In this document: piece after piece, positions 40,669 through 47,726 of the stretch
Position numbering within the stretch: position 1 is the stretch's first letter
How the letters are laid out: every line of letters starts with the position of its first letter
DNA from: Candidatus Sulfotelmatobacter sp.
GTDB lineage: Bacteria > Vulcanimicrobiota > Vulcanimicrobiia > Vulcanimicrobiales > Vulcanimicrobiaceae
Assembly (NCBI GenBank): GCA_035504415.1
Contig: DATJRY010000019.1
Span: 122,218 to 186,217 of the forward strand
Length of the DNA: 64,000 nucleotides
Reading direction: 5' to 3'
The notes under the pieces: model-generated
Database searches by the model: none
Told to the model about the DNA's origin: nothing
The model's input: only the letters and a program-made list of their open reading frames with translations
Made by a program: the position numbers and the translations under genes

Positions 40669-41573
40669 CAGAGCGACGTGCTCCGCGCCGGATCGGCCAG
40701 CGCGCGCAAGCTGGTCACGATCGCCGAGGTGTCGTCCTTGGCGTGGCCGTCCGCCTGCGCGGCGCGATAGAAGGGCAGGCTCTGCGCGAACAGCGGCGTC
40801 GGGGCACCGACGGCATGCGCGAAGGCGTCGATGATCTGCAAGTCCTTTTCGTAGACGTCCATTTTCATCGCCGCCGGTTGAAATTTGTTGCCTGCCATGA
40901 GCGGACCGCGCACGCGCAGCATGCGCGAGTCGGCCGCGCTGCCGGCCAACACGTCGAGCATCAGCTGCGGATCCAAGCCCGCGCGCTCCGCCAGCACCAC
41001 CGCCTCGGCGGCGGCGAGATTGTGGATGGTCACCAGCAGGTTGGCGACGTACTTGAGCTTCGAGCCGGTGCCGAAGGCGCCCACGTGGCGCACGTCGCGC
41101 GCGAACGTCTGCAAGACCGGTTGCGCGCGCTCGAACGCGTCCCGCTCGCCGCTGGCGAAGATGGTCAGGTCTTTCGCCTCGGCCTGCGAGCCGGTGCCGC
41201 TGACCGGCGCGTCGAGGACGGCGACGCCCAGCGCCGCCATCCGCGCGCGCAACTGCTCCTTGACCTCGAGGGTGAACGTGCTCTGCTCGCTGACGACGAG
41301 CGTCGCATGCGCGCCGGCCGCGATGCCGTCGGGGCCGAAGAAGGCCGCCTCGAGCGCGTCGACGCCCGGCAGCGCGGTGATCAGCACGTCGCTGCCGGCC
41401 GCGACGTCGCGCGCGCTGGCCGCGGCGATCCCGCCGCGCGCCGCGAAGCGCTCGCGCGCGCCGGCGTCGACGTCGTACCCGGTGGTGACGAGGCCGGCCT
41501 CGCAAAGGTGACGCGCGTACGCCGACCCCATGATCCCCAGGCCGACGACCCCCGCCCGCAGCGCCACGCTCAC
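40668..41573 (-). CDS. Beta-hydroxyacid dehydrogenase (3-hydroxyisobutyrate dehydrogenase family)
   Basis: A 301-residue NAD(P)-dependent dehydrogenase. The Rossmann loop is VVGLGIMGSAYARHL; the substrate loop appears as LDAPVSGTGSQAEAKDLTIFASG, the active-site lysine lies in GTGSKLKYVANLLVTIHN, and a further conserved region is AMKMDVYEKDLQI. Substrates of this family include 3-hydroxyisobutyrate, tartronate semialdehyde and other short hydroxyacids. The GTG start overlaps the upstream monooxygenase stop (GTGA). Confidence 0.88.
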   Translation of the reverse strand: MSVALRAGVVGLGIMGSAYARHLCEAGLVTTGYDVDAGARERFAARGGIAAASARDVAAGSDVLITALPGVDALEAAFFGPDGIAAGAHATLVVSEQSTFTLEVKEQLRARMAALGVAVLDAPVSGTGSQAEAKDLTIFASGERDAFERAQPVLQTFARDVRHVGAFGTGSKLKYVANLLVTIHNLAAAEAVVLAERAGLDPQLMLDVLAGSAADSRMLRVRGPLMAGNKFQPAAMKMDVYEKDLQIIDAFAHAVGAPTPLFAQSLPFYRAAQADGHAKDDTSAIVTSLRALADPARSTSL

Positions 41574-42655
41574 GCCACCGCCGCGTTGACGCGCGGCAGC
41601 ACTTCGGTCGCCATCAGCTCCATCGAGCGCCGCCCCAGCACCGGATCGACCCAATCGTGGCCCGCGTAGAGCAGCGTTCCGAACTCGCCGATCGTGCCGC
41701 GGAACGCGAGCAGCTGCTCGACGACGCTGTCGACCGTCCCCGCGATCACCAGCGAGTCGAGCACGTAGTCGAGCGTCACGGCGGCGTCGGGCATGTCGAG
41801 ATCGCCTTTGAAGAGCTCGGGGCGGCCGTTGCCGATCAACTTCGTCATCAGCGAGCGGAAGTAGTAGGAGTACGGCCCGCCGGGCCCCTTGCCGTAGCGC
41901 TGCGCCGTCTCCTCGTCGTCGGCGACGAAGATGCTCTTGGCGACGCGCCAGTCGGCTGGATCGGCGGAACGGCCGCCGAGCGCGCAGCCCTCCTGGTACT
42001 TGGGCCAGTGCGAAGCAACCCAGCGCGGCTGGAGGAAGTTGGCCGAGATCGGCGTCCAGCCGCGCTGCGCCGCCGCCGTCACGCCTTTCGAGAACGGCGC
42101 GACGGCGGTCACGACGATCGGCGGATGCGGCCGCTGATACGGCTTGACGATCGCGCCTTGGCCGAGCTCGACGCGCATCGTGCGCGCCGTGCTGTACGAC
42201 CAGAACTGGCCGTGCGTTTCGTACGGCGGCTCGCCGGCCCAGATCGCCAGCACTTGGTCGATCGCCTCGACGAACATCGCGGTCCGGTCGCGGTCGAGGT
42301 TGCCGAAGATCTCGGCGTCGGAGAGCAGGCCGCCCGGACTGATTCCGAACAGGAACCGCCCTTCGAGCAGGTGGTCGATCATCGCGACCTGCGCGGCGAC
42401 CTGGGCGGGATGGTTGTTGGGCAAGTTGATCGTGCCGGCGCCCAGCTTGATCCGGCGCGTCGACTCGAGCATCGTCGCGATGAAGATCAGCGACGAGGTG
42501 ACCGGCTCGGCGATGTCGGTCACGTGCTCGCCGACGAACGCCTCTTCGTACCCGAGCTGGTCGGCCAGCACGAGCGCCTCGCGGTCCTCCTTCAGAACCT
42601 CGGTGTAGTTCCGCGCGGGCGGATGGAGGGGCATCATGAAGTAACCGAGTCGCAC
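41570..42655 (-). CDS. Luciferase-like (LLM class) flavin-dependent monooxygenase
   Basis: A 361-residue TIM-barrel flavoprotein beginning RLGYFMMPLHPP, with EEAFVGEHVTDIAEP, KLGAGTINLPNNHPAQVAAQ and RFLFGISPGGLLSDAEIFG; relatives are often annotated as limonene 1,2-monooxygenase or alkanal monooxygenase. It needs reduced flavin, which the flavin reductase at 45463 could provide. It is the first gene of the nine-gene leftward operon; a GGGGAGG lies about seven bases before the GTG start. The real substrate is unknown. Confidence 0.88.
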   Translation of the reverse strand: MRLGYFMMPLHPPARNYTEVLKEDREALVLADQLGYEEAFVGEHVTDIAEPVTSSLIFIATMLESTRRIKLGAGTINLPNNHPAQVAAQVAMIDHLLEGRFLFGISPGGLLSDAEIFGNLDRDRTAMFVEAIDQVLAIWAGEPPYETHGQFWSYSTARTMRVELGQGAIVKPYQRPHPPIVVTAVAPFSKGVTAAAQRGWTPISANFLQPRWVASHWPKYQEGCALGGRSADPADWRVAKSIFVADDEETAQRYGKGPGGPYSYYFRSLMTKLIGNGRPELFKGDLDMPDAAVTLDYVLDSLVIAGTVDSVVEQLLAFRGTIGEFGTLLYAGHDWVDPVLGRRSMELMATEVLPRVNAAVA

Positions 42656-42677
42656 CGTCGGGCCTCCCCTGGGCGTC

Positions 42678-42689
42678 TATCAAGCGATA
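42678..42689. promoter_or_regulatory. TATC-N4-GATA palindrome, candidate TetR operator 1
   Basis: TATCAAGCGATA lies 22 nt upstream of the monooxygenase start, in the gap shared with the divergent tetR. The same half sites occur in a longer palindrome at 45423-45438. A lone half site TTTATCA is at 42789-42795, close to the tetR start. Confidence 0.5.
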
Positions 42690-42810
42690 ACTTACGGCCG
42701 GGCCAGCAAAATCATTCCGGCGCCCGGTCCGGGCGCGAAAATTCCCTCCGGCCGGGGAGGTGCGGCGAGCGACCCGGGAGCCCGCCAATTTATCACCGTA
42801 GTACGCCCGA

Positions 42811-43515
42811 ATGGCACCAGCCGCCAAGGCCGAGCGCAAACGGCTGCCGCGCGACGAGCGCGAGCGGCTGATCGCCCGCGAGGCGGTGCTGTTCTTCTGC
42901 GAGGTCGGCTTCGACGGCCAGACCCGCGAGCTGGCCAAGCGCATCGGGATCACCCAGCCGCTGCTGTACCGCTACTTCCCGAGCAAGAGCGCGCTGATCG
43001 AGCGCGTCTACCAAGAGGTCTACCTCAACCGCTGGAACCCGCACTGGGAAGAGATCCTCGATGACCGCTCGCGGCCGTTGCGCGAACGCATCGTCGCCTT
43101 CTATCAGGATTACGCCAAGGCGATCCTGGCGTACGAGTGGATCCGGATCTGGATGTTCTCCGGCCTCAAGGGGATGGACCTCAACGCGCGCTACCTGACC
43201 ATCCTGCGCGACCGCATCTACGCGCGCGTGATCCGGGAGATCCGCCACGACCACCACTTGCCCTCACCCGACGAGGTGCCGATCGGCGAGATGGAGTTCG
43301 AGCTGGTGTGGGCGCTGCACGCCAGCATCTTCTACATCGGGATCCGCAAGTGGATCTACGGTCTGCCGATCCCGGAGAACGTCGACGCGGTGGTGACGGG
43401 GCTGGCCGTCGCGTTCCTCGACGGCGCGCCCGACGTCATTGCCTCGCTGGTGCGGGCGCGGCAGCCGACGCCGCGCGGTACCAGTCCGCGATCTCGCTCG
43501 CGCGCAGCGCGATGA
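42811..43515 (+). CDS. TetR-family transcriptional regulator
   Basis: A 234-residue TetR protein. The N-terminal HTH (about residues 20-65) reads LIAREAVLFFCEVGFDGQTRELAKRIGITQPLLYRYFPSKSALIERVY. The ligand domain includes ILAYEWIRIWMFSGLKGMD and FIGIRKWIYGLP-like segments, a type seen in regulators of catabolic genes. The last 25 residues are Arg-rich and antisense to the deacetylase gene (80-nt convergent overlap), so the native end may be shorter. Divergent from the monooxygenase operon; predicted to bind the TATC-N4-GATA sites. Confidence 0.85.
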   Translation: MAPAAKAERKRLPRDERERLIAREAVLFFCEVGFDGQTRELAKRIGITQPLLYRYFPSKSALIERVYQEVYLNRWNPHWEEILDDRSRPLRERIVAFYQDYAKAILAYEWIRIWMFSGLKGMDLNARYLTILRDRIYARVIREIRHDHHLPSPDEVPIGEMEFELVWALHASIFYIGIRKWIYGLPIPENVDAVVTGLAVAFLDGAPDVIASLVRARQPTPRGTSPRSRSRAAR

Positions 43516-44338
43516 CGCCGGCGTGGTCGCGCGCGCGCGAGAGCAGCTCGTCGAGGTAGTCGATGCGATGCGGCACGCCGATGATCCACGGGTGCAGCGA
43601 GACCGACATGATCTTGGCCTGCGCGGCGCTCTCGCGGTAGAGCCGATCGAAGTGGCGTGAGCCGCGTTCGAGGAGCGTGTCGTCGGGCCGTTTCTCCAAG
43701 CCGTACATGACGATGTCGTTCATGTCGATCGGATACGGGACGGCCAGCAGCGAGCCGCGCGCGACGGTCAGCTCGTAGGGCAGGTCGTCGGCCGGACCCC
43801 AGTCGCAGCAGTACGTCAACCCTTCGTCGGCGAGGATGTCGCAGGTCTCCATCGTCTCGACCAGGCCGGGACCGAGCCAGCCGCGCGGGCGCGTGCCGCT
43901 CGCCGCTTCGAGCCGGTCGAGCGCGCCGCGCACGACGGCGCGCTCGTCGCCCACCACCGACATCGCCTTCTGCTGCAAGCCGTGGCCCATCATCTCCCAG
44001 CCCTCGGCGACGGCGGCCGCGACGATCTCGGGGTACGCGTCGCACACGCTGGCGTTGATGCTCAGCGTCGCGCGCACGCCGTGCGAGCGCAGCACATCGA
44101 ACACCCGCCAGATGCCGACCCGCATCCCGTACTCGAACCAGGCGAAGTTGGGGACGTCGGGGACCGGCTCGACGCCGCCCGGCGCGGTCAGCGTTTGGCG
44201 CGGCAGCTTCGCGTCGTACGCCCACGCCTCGACGTTGACGATGACGTGCAGCGCCAACCGCGCGCCGTCGGGGAGCTGCAAGCGCGGACGCTGCGGCGCG
44301 GGCACGTAGGGCGCGCGGCCGTGGACGCGGTCGCTCAT
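43436..44338 (-). CDS. Polysaccharide-deacetylase-family hydrolase (PuuE allantoinase-like)
   Basis: A 300-residue NodB-fold protein of the group containing PuuE-type allantoinases: LALHVIVNVEAWAYD in place of the canonical first Asp motif (VNxE variant), GWEMMGHGLQQK with a metal-type His, RGWLGPGLVET, and MSVSLHPWIIGVPHRI with the late His. Substrates in this group are often small amides or cyclic amides rather than polysaccharides, which suits the amidohydrolase partner whose gene it overlaps by ATGA. Confidence 0.8.
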   Translation of the reverse strand: MSDRVHGRAPYVPAPQRPRLQLPDGARLALHVIVNVEAWAYDAKLPRQTLTAPGGVEPVPDVPNFAWFEYGMRVGIWRVFDVLRSHGVRATLSINASVCDAYPEIVAAAVAEGWEMMGHGLQQKAMSVVGDERAVVRGALDRLEAASGTRPRGWLGPGLVETMETCDILADEGLTYCCDWGPADDLPYELTVARGSLLAVPYPIDMNDIVMYGLEKRPDDTLLERGSRHFDRLYRESAAQAKIMSVSLHPWIIGVPHRIDYLDELLSRARDHAGVIALRASEIADWYRAASAAAPAPARQ

Positions 44339-45360
44339 CGCGCCGATTCCTGCAGATCGTGCGCGCGCGAGAGGAAGCCGCGCGCGTTGCCGCCGAGGAT
44401 CGCCTCGCGCTGCGTGTCGTCCAAGCCCGGCAACGCGGCGATCAGCCCGCGCGGGTCGTCGATGCCCATGTCGAACGGGCGATCGGTGCCGACGACGACC
44501 TGGCTCGCGCCGACCCGCTCGACCAGCGTGCCGAGCAACGCCGTGTCGTGCGTGATGGTGTCGAAGAAGAGCTGGCGCAGATAGCTGCTCGGCGGGCGCG
44601 GGATGGTCTTCGTCTCGGGTCGCACGCGGTACCCGTGATCGAGCCGGCCCGCGATCCACGGCAGCGTCCCGCCGGCGTGGGCGAGGATGAAGTGCAGCGT
44701 CGGGAAGCGCTCGAAGACGCCCGCGTAGATCAAGCGCGCCGCGATCAGCCCGGTCTCCGACGGGTTCCCGAACAGGTTGAAGAGATAATACGGCTTCGCG
44801 CGTTCGCCGCCCAGCTCGTGGTGCGGGTGCATGAAGACGGGCACGTCGAGCTCGCAACAGGCGGCCCAGAAGACGTCCAGCGCGGGGTCGTCGAGCGGTG
44901 CGCCCGCGACGCTCGAGCCGATCTCGACGCCCCAGAATCCCAACTCTCGAACGGCCCGGCGCAACTCGGTGACGGCGTCGGCGGGCGACTGCAGCGGCAC
45001 GGTCGCGAAGCCGGCCAGCTGATGCGGCGCCCGCGCGATCGTGGCGGCCAGCGCGTCGTTCCCGTCGCGGCAAATCGCGATGCCCAGCTCGGCGGGCGCG
45101 CGGTAGGCGAAGTAGAACGGCGGCAGGCACACGATCTGCCGGTCGATGCCCTGCTGCTTCGCCAGCGCGACCCGCGCGTCGAGATCGTACTGCAGCGGGA
45201 AGTAGGGCAGACGCGAGCGTTCGACGCTGTAGTCGCACACCAAGCGCGCCAGCTCGAGCACGCCCTCGTCCTTGCGGGCGTCGATCAAGCCGCGCGCGGT
45301 CAGTGCCGCGACGAACGCGTCAGGAAGGAAATGGGCGTGGCAATCGATGCAGATCGACAT
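44335..45360 (-). CDS. Amidohydrolase 2 / ACMSD-like metal-dependent hydrolase or decarboxylase
   Basis: A 341-residue TIM-barrel enzyme. Metal ligands are visible as DCHAHFLP (HxH near residue 9), VFMHPHHE, FILAHAGGTLPW and GTDRPFDMG (Asp). This is the pattern of aminocarboxymuconate-semialdehyde decarboxylase relatives, which decarboxylate or hydrolyse small acids. First gene of a two-gene leftward unit whose promoter region faces the flavin reductase operon and contains the larger TATC-N4-GATA palindrome. Confidence 0.88.
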   Translation of the reverse strand: MSICIDCHAHFLPDAFVAALTARGLIDARKDEGVLELARLVCDYSVERSRLPYFPLQYDLDARVALAKQQGIDRQIVCLPPFYFAYRAPAELGIAICRDGNDALAATIARAPHQLAGFATVPLQSPADAVTELRRAVRELGFWGVEIGSSVAGAPLDDPALDVFWAACCELDVPVFMHPHHELGGERAKPYYLFNLFGNPSETGLIAARLIYAGVFERFPTLHFILAHAGGTLPWIAGRLDHGYRVRPETKTIPRPPSSYLRQLFFDTITHDTALLGTLVERVGASQVVVGTDRPFDMGIDDPRGLIAALPGLDDTQREAILGGNARGFLSRAHDLQESAR

Positions 45361-45398
45361 GGGCCTCCCTCTTGGGCTGGCCGGCGCGGGCCGCCCCC

Positions 45399-45427
45399 TT
45401 GACAGCGGCGACCCCCAGTGATTTTAT
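45399..45427 (+). promoter_or_regulatory. Promoter of the flavin reductase operon
   Basis: A perfect -35 TTGACA (45399-45404), a 17-nt spacer and a -10-like TTTTAT (45422-45427) are followed by the GGAGAGGGGG ribosome binding site at 45451. The -10 overlaps the palindromic candidate operator, which would explain repression by a bound TetR protein. Confidence 0.6.
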
Positions 45428-45438
45428 CAAAAGATAAA
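45423..45438. promoter_or_regulatory. 16-bp palindrome, candidate TetR operator 2
   Basis: TTTATCAAAAGATAAA has perfect 6-bp arms around AAAA and sits between the divergent amidohydrolase and flavin reductase operons, covering the -10 of the latter. Its inner TATC-N4-GATA core equals that of the site upstream of the monooxygenase operon. Confidence 0.6.
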
Positions 45439-45462
45439 TAACCCTACGGCGGAGAGGGGGCG

Positions 45463-45987
45463 ATCGCGACGGCACACGATCAGGCGACGGCCTTCGACGG
45501 GCGCGACCTGCGGCGAGCCTTCGGGATCTTCGCCACCGGGGTCACCATCATCACCACGCGCGACGCCGACGGCCAGCTCTACGGCTTGACGGCCAGCTCG
45601 TTCAACTCGGTCTCGCTCGAGCCGCCGCTGGTGCTGTGGAGCTTGGCGCGCGGCGCCGGCAGCTACCCGGCGTTCCGCGACGCGACGCACTTCGGCGTGA
45701 GCGTGCTGGGCGGCGAGCACCGCGCGCTCTCGCACCGCTTCGCGACGCCGCACCCCGACAAGTTCGCCGGCATCGAGTACACGCTGGGGCGCTTCGGCGT
45801 CCCGTTGCTGGCCGGCGCGGCGGCGCACTTCGAGTGCCGCATCGAGCAGCGCTACGAGGGCGGCGATCACGTCATCGTCCTGGGCCGCGTCGAAGCCTAC
45901 GATTACGTCGACAAGCCGACGCTGCTCTTCTGGCGCGGCAAGTACCATACTGCGCACGAGCTACCCGACGAGGGCGAGGAGTCGTGA
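45463..45987 (+). CDS. Flavin reductase-like (HpaC/RutF type) protein with no canonical start codon
   Basis: The product (about 174 residues) is a flavin reductase domain: LRRAFGIFATGVTIITTRD, YGLTASSFNSVSLEPPLVLWSL and FGVSVLGGEHRALSHRFAT, ending KYHTAHELPDE. It would supply FMNH2 to the luciferase-like monooxygenase. After the in-frame stop at 45439-45441 there is no ATG, GTG or TTG before the conserved domain; the first TTG (45586) would delete about 40 conserved residues. ATC at 45463, about seven bases after GGAG, is taken as a tentative start, perhaps a mutated ATG. Overlaps cocE by GTGA. Confidence 0.7.
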   Translation: MATAHDQATAFDGRDLRRAFGIFATGVTIITTRDADGQLYGLTASSFNSVSLEPPLVLWSLARGAGSYPAFRDATHFGVSVLGGEHRALSHRFATPHPDKFAGIEYTLGRFGVPLLAGAAAHFECRIEQRYEGGDHVIVLGRVEAYDYVDKPTLLFWRGKYHTAHELPDEGEES

Positions 45988-47726
45988 TCGCGGCGCAGAC
46001 GAGTGACGTCCGCGACGGGATGCGCATCGATTGGAACGTTCCGATCCCGATGGATGACGGCGTCGTGCTGCGCGCCGACGTCTTCCGGCCGCTCGACGAG
46101 CGGCCGGCGCCGGCGATCCTGAGCTACGGTCCGTACGCGAAAGGACTGGCGTTCCAAGACGGCTATCCGAGCGCGTGGAACCGGATGGCGGAGCAGCATC
46201 CCGACGTCACCGCCGGGTCGTCGAACCGCTACCAGAATTGGGAGGTCGTCGACCCCGAGAGGTGGGTCCCCGACGGCTACGTCTGCGTGCGCGTCGACTC
46301 GCGCGGCGCGGGCTGTTCGCCGGGCCATCTCGATCCGTGGTCCCCGCGCGAGACGCTCGACCTCGAGGCGTGCATCGCGTGGGCCGCGGCGCAGCCGTGG
46401 TGCGACGGCGCCGTCGGGCTCAACGGCATCTCGTACTACGCGATGAACCAGTGGACGGTGGCCGCGCGGCAGCCGCCGGCGCTGCGCGCGATCTGCGCGT
46501 GGGAGGGCGCGGCCGACTTCTACCGCGACGTCACCCATCACGGCGGGATCCTGTGCACGTTCGCCGCCAACTGGTACGACATGCAGGTGAAGACCGTGCA
46601 ACACGGTGCGCACGGGGCGCGCAGCCGCGTCACCGGTCAGCCCGTGTGCGGTGAGGACGAGCTCGACGAGGAGCGGCTGTTGGAGAATCGCGTCGATTTC
46701 GGCGCCGACATCCGCGCGCACGCGCTCGACGACGACTACCACCGCTCACGTTCGCCCGACTGGTCGCGCGTGCGCGTCCCGCTGCTCTCGAGCGCGAACT
46801 GGGGCGGTCAGGGACTGCACCCGCGCGGCAACTTCGAGGCCTTCACCCGGGCGGCGTCGCCGGAGAAGTTCCTCGAGGTGCACGGGATCGAGCACTGGAC
46901 GGAGTTCTACACCGCCTACGGCGTCGCGCTGCAGAAGCGCTTCTTCGCGCGCTACCTCAAGGGCGATCGCGCGGCCTGGGCCGGCCAGCCGCGCGTGCAG
47001 CTGCAGGTGCGCCACCTCGACCGCTTCATGCCGCGCGCCGAAGCGGAGTGGCCGCTGGCGCGCACGCGCTGGACGCGCGCCTTCCTCGATCTCGACGACC
47101 GCGCGCTGGTCGACGCGGCGCCGGGCCGCGCCGCGAGCGCGGCGTTCGAGGCGCTGGGCGAGGGCATCACCTTCGTGGCGCCGCCGCTGGCGCGCGAGAC
47201 CGAGCTGACCGGGCCGCTGGCCGCGACGCTGTACGTCTCCTCGTCGACCAGCGACGCCGACCTGTTCGTGGTGCTGCGGGCGTTCTCACCGGACGACGAC
47301 GAGGTCGTGTTCCAGGGCGCGATCGATCCGCACACGCCGCTGGCACAAGGTTGGCTGCGCGTCTCGCACCGCGCGCTCGATGCGGCGCTCTCGACGCCCG
47401 AGCGCCCGTACCATTCGCATGTCGCGCCGCAGCCGCTCCTCCCGAGCGAGATCGTCGAGGTGCAGGTCGAGCTGTGGCCGACCTCGATCGTGCTGCCGGC
47501 CGGGTACCGGTTGGCGCTGACCGTGCGCGGCAAGGACTACGAGTATCCCGGGCCCAGCGGCGGGCGGCTGTCGAACTTCAAGAACGAATTGCGCGGCTGC
47601 GGGCCGTTCTTGCACGACGATCCGCTCGATCGGCCGGCGAACGTCTTCGGCGGGACGACGACGCTGCACGCCGACGCCCGGCGCGCGCCGTTCGTGCTGT
47701 TGCCGGTGATCCCGGAGGAACGATGA
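45984..47726 (+). CDS. CocE/NonD-family X-Pro dipeptidyl-peptidase-like hydrolase
   Basis: A 580-residue alpha/beta hydrolase with the S15-type C-terminal jelly-roll domain. An N-terminal PMDDGVVLRADVFRP, the VRVDSRGAGCSPG turn and the nucleophile motif GLNGISYYAMNQ (Ser150) are typical of CocE-like acylases and esterases; the C-terminal domain contains LYVSSSTSDADLFVVLR and LPAGYRLALTVRGKDYEYPG. Substrates can be esters, amides or beta-lactams. GTG start overlaps the flavin reductase; a Met at codon 13 is an alternative. Confidence 0.85.
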   Translation: MIAAQTSDVRDGMRIDWNVPIPMDDGVVLRADVFRPLDERPAPAILSYGPYAKGLAFQDGYPSAWNRMAEQHPDVTAGSSNRYQNWEVVDPERWVPDGYVCVRVDSRGAGCSPGHLDPWSPRETLDLEACIAWAAAQPWCDGAVGLNGISYYAMNQWTVAARQPPALRAICAWEGAADFYRDVTHHGGILCTFAANWYDMQVKTVQHGAHGARSRVTGQPVCGEDELDEERLLENRVDFGADIRAHALDDDYHRSRSPDWSRVRVPLLSSANWGGQGLHPRGNFEAFTRAASPEKFLEVHGIEHWTEFYTAYGVALQKRFFARYLKGDRAAWAGQPRVQLQVRHLDRFMPRAEAEWPLARTRWTRAFLDLDDRALVDAAPGRAASAAFEALGEGITFVAPPLARETELTGPLAATLYVSSSTSDADLFVVLRAFSPDDDEVVFQGAIDPHTPLAQGWLRVSHRALDAALSTPERPYHSHVAPQPLLPSEIVEVQVELWPTSIVLPAGYRLALTVRGKDYEYPGPSGGRLSNFKNELRGCGPFLHDDPLDRPANVFGGTTTLHADARRAPFVLLPVIPEER

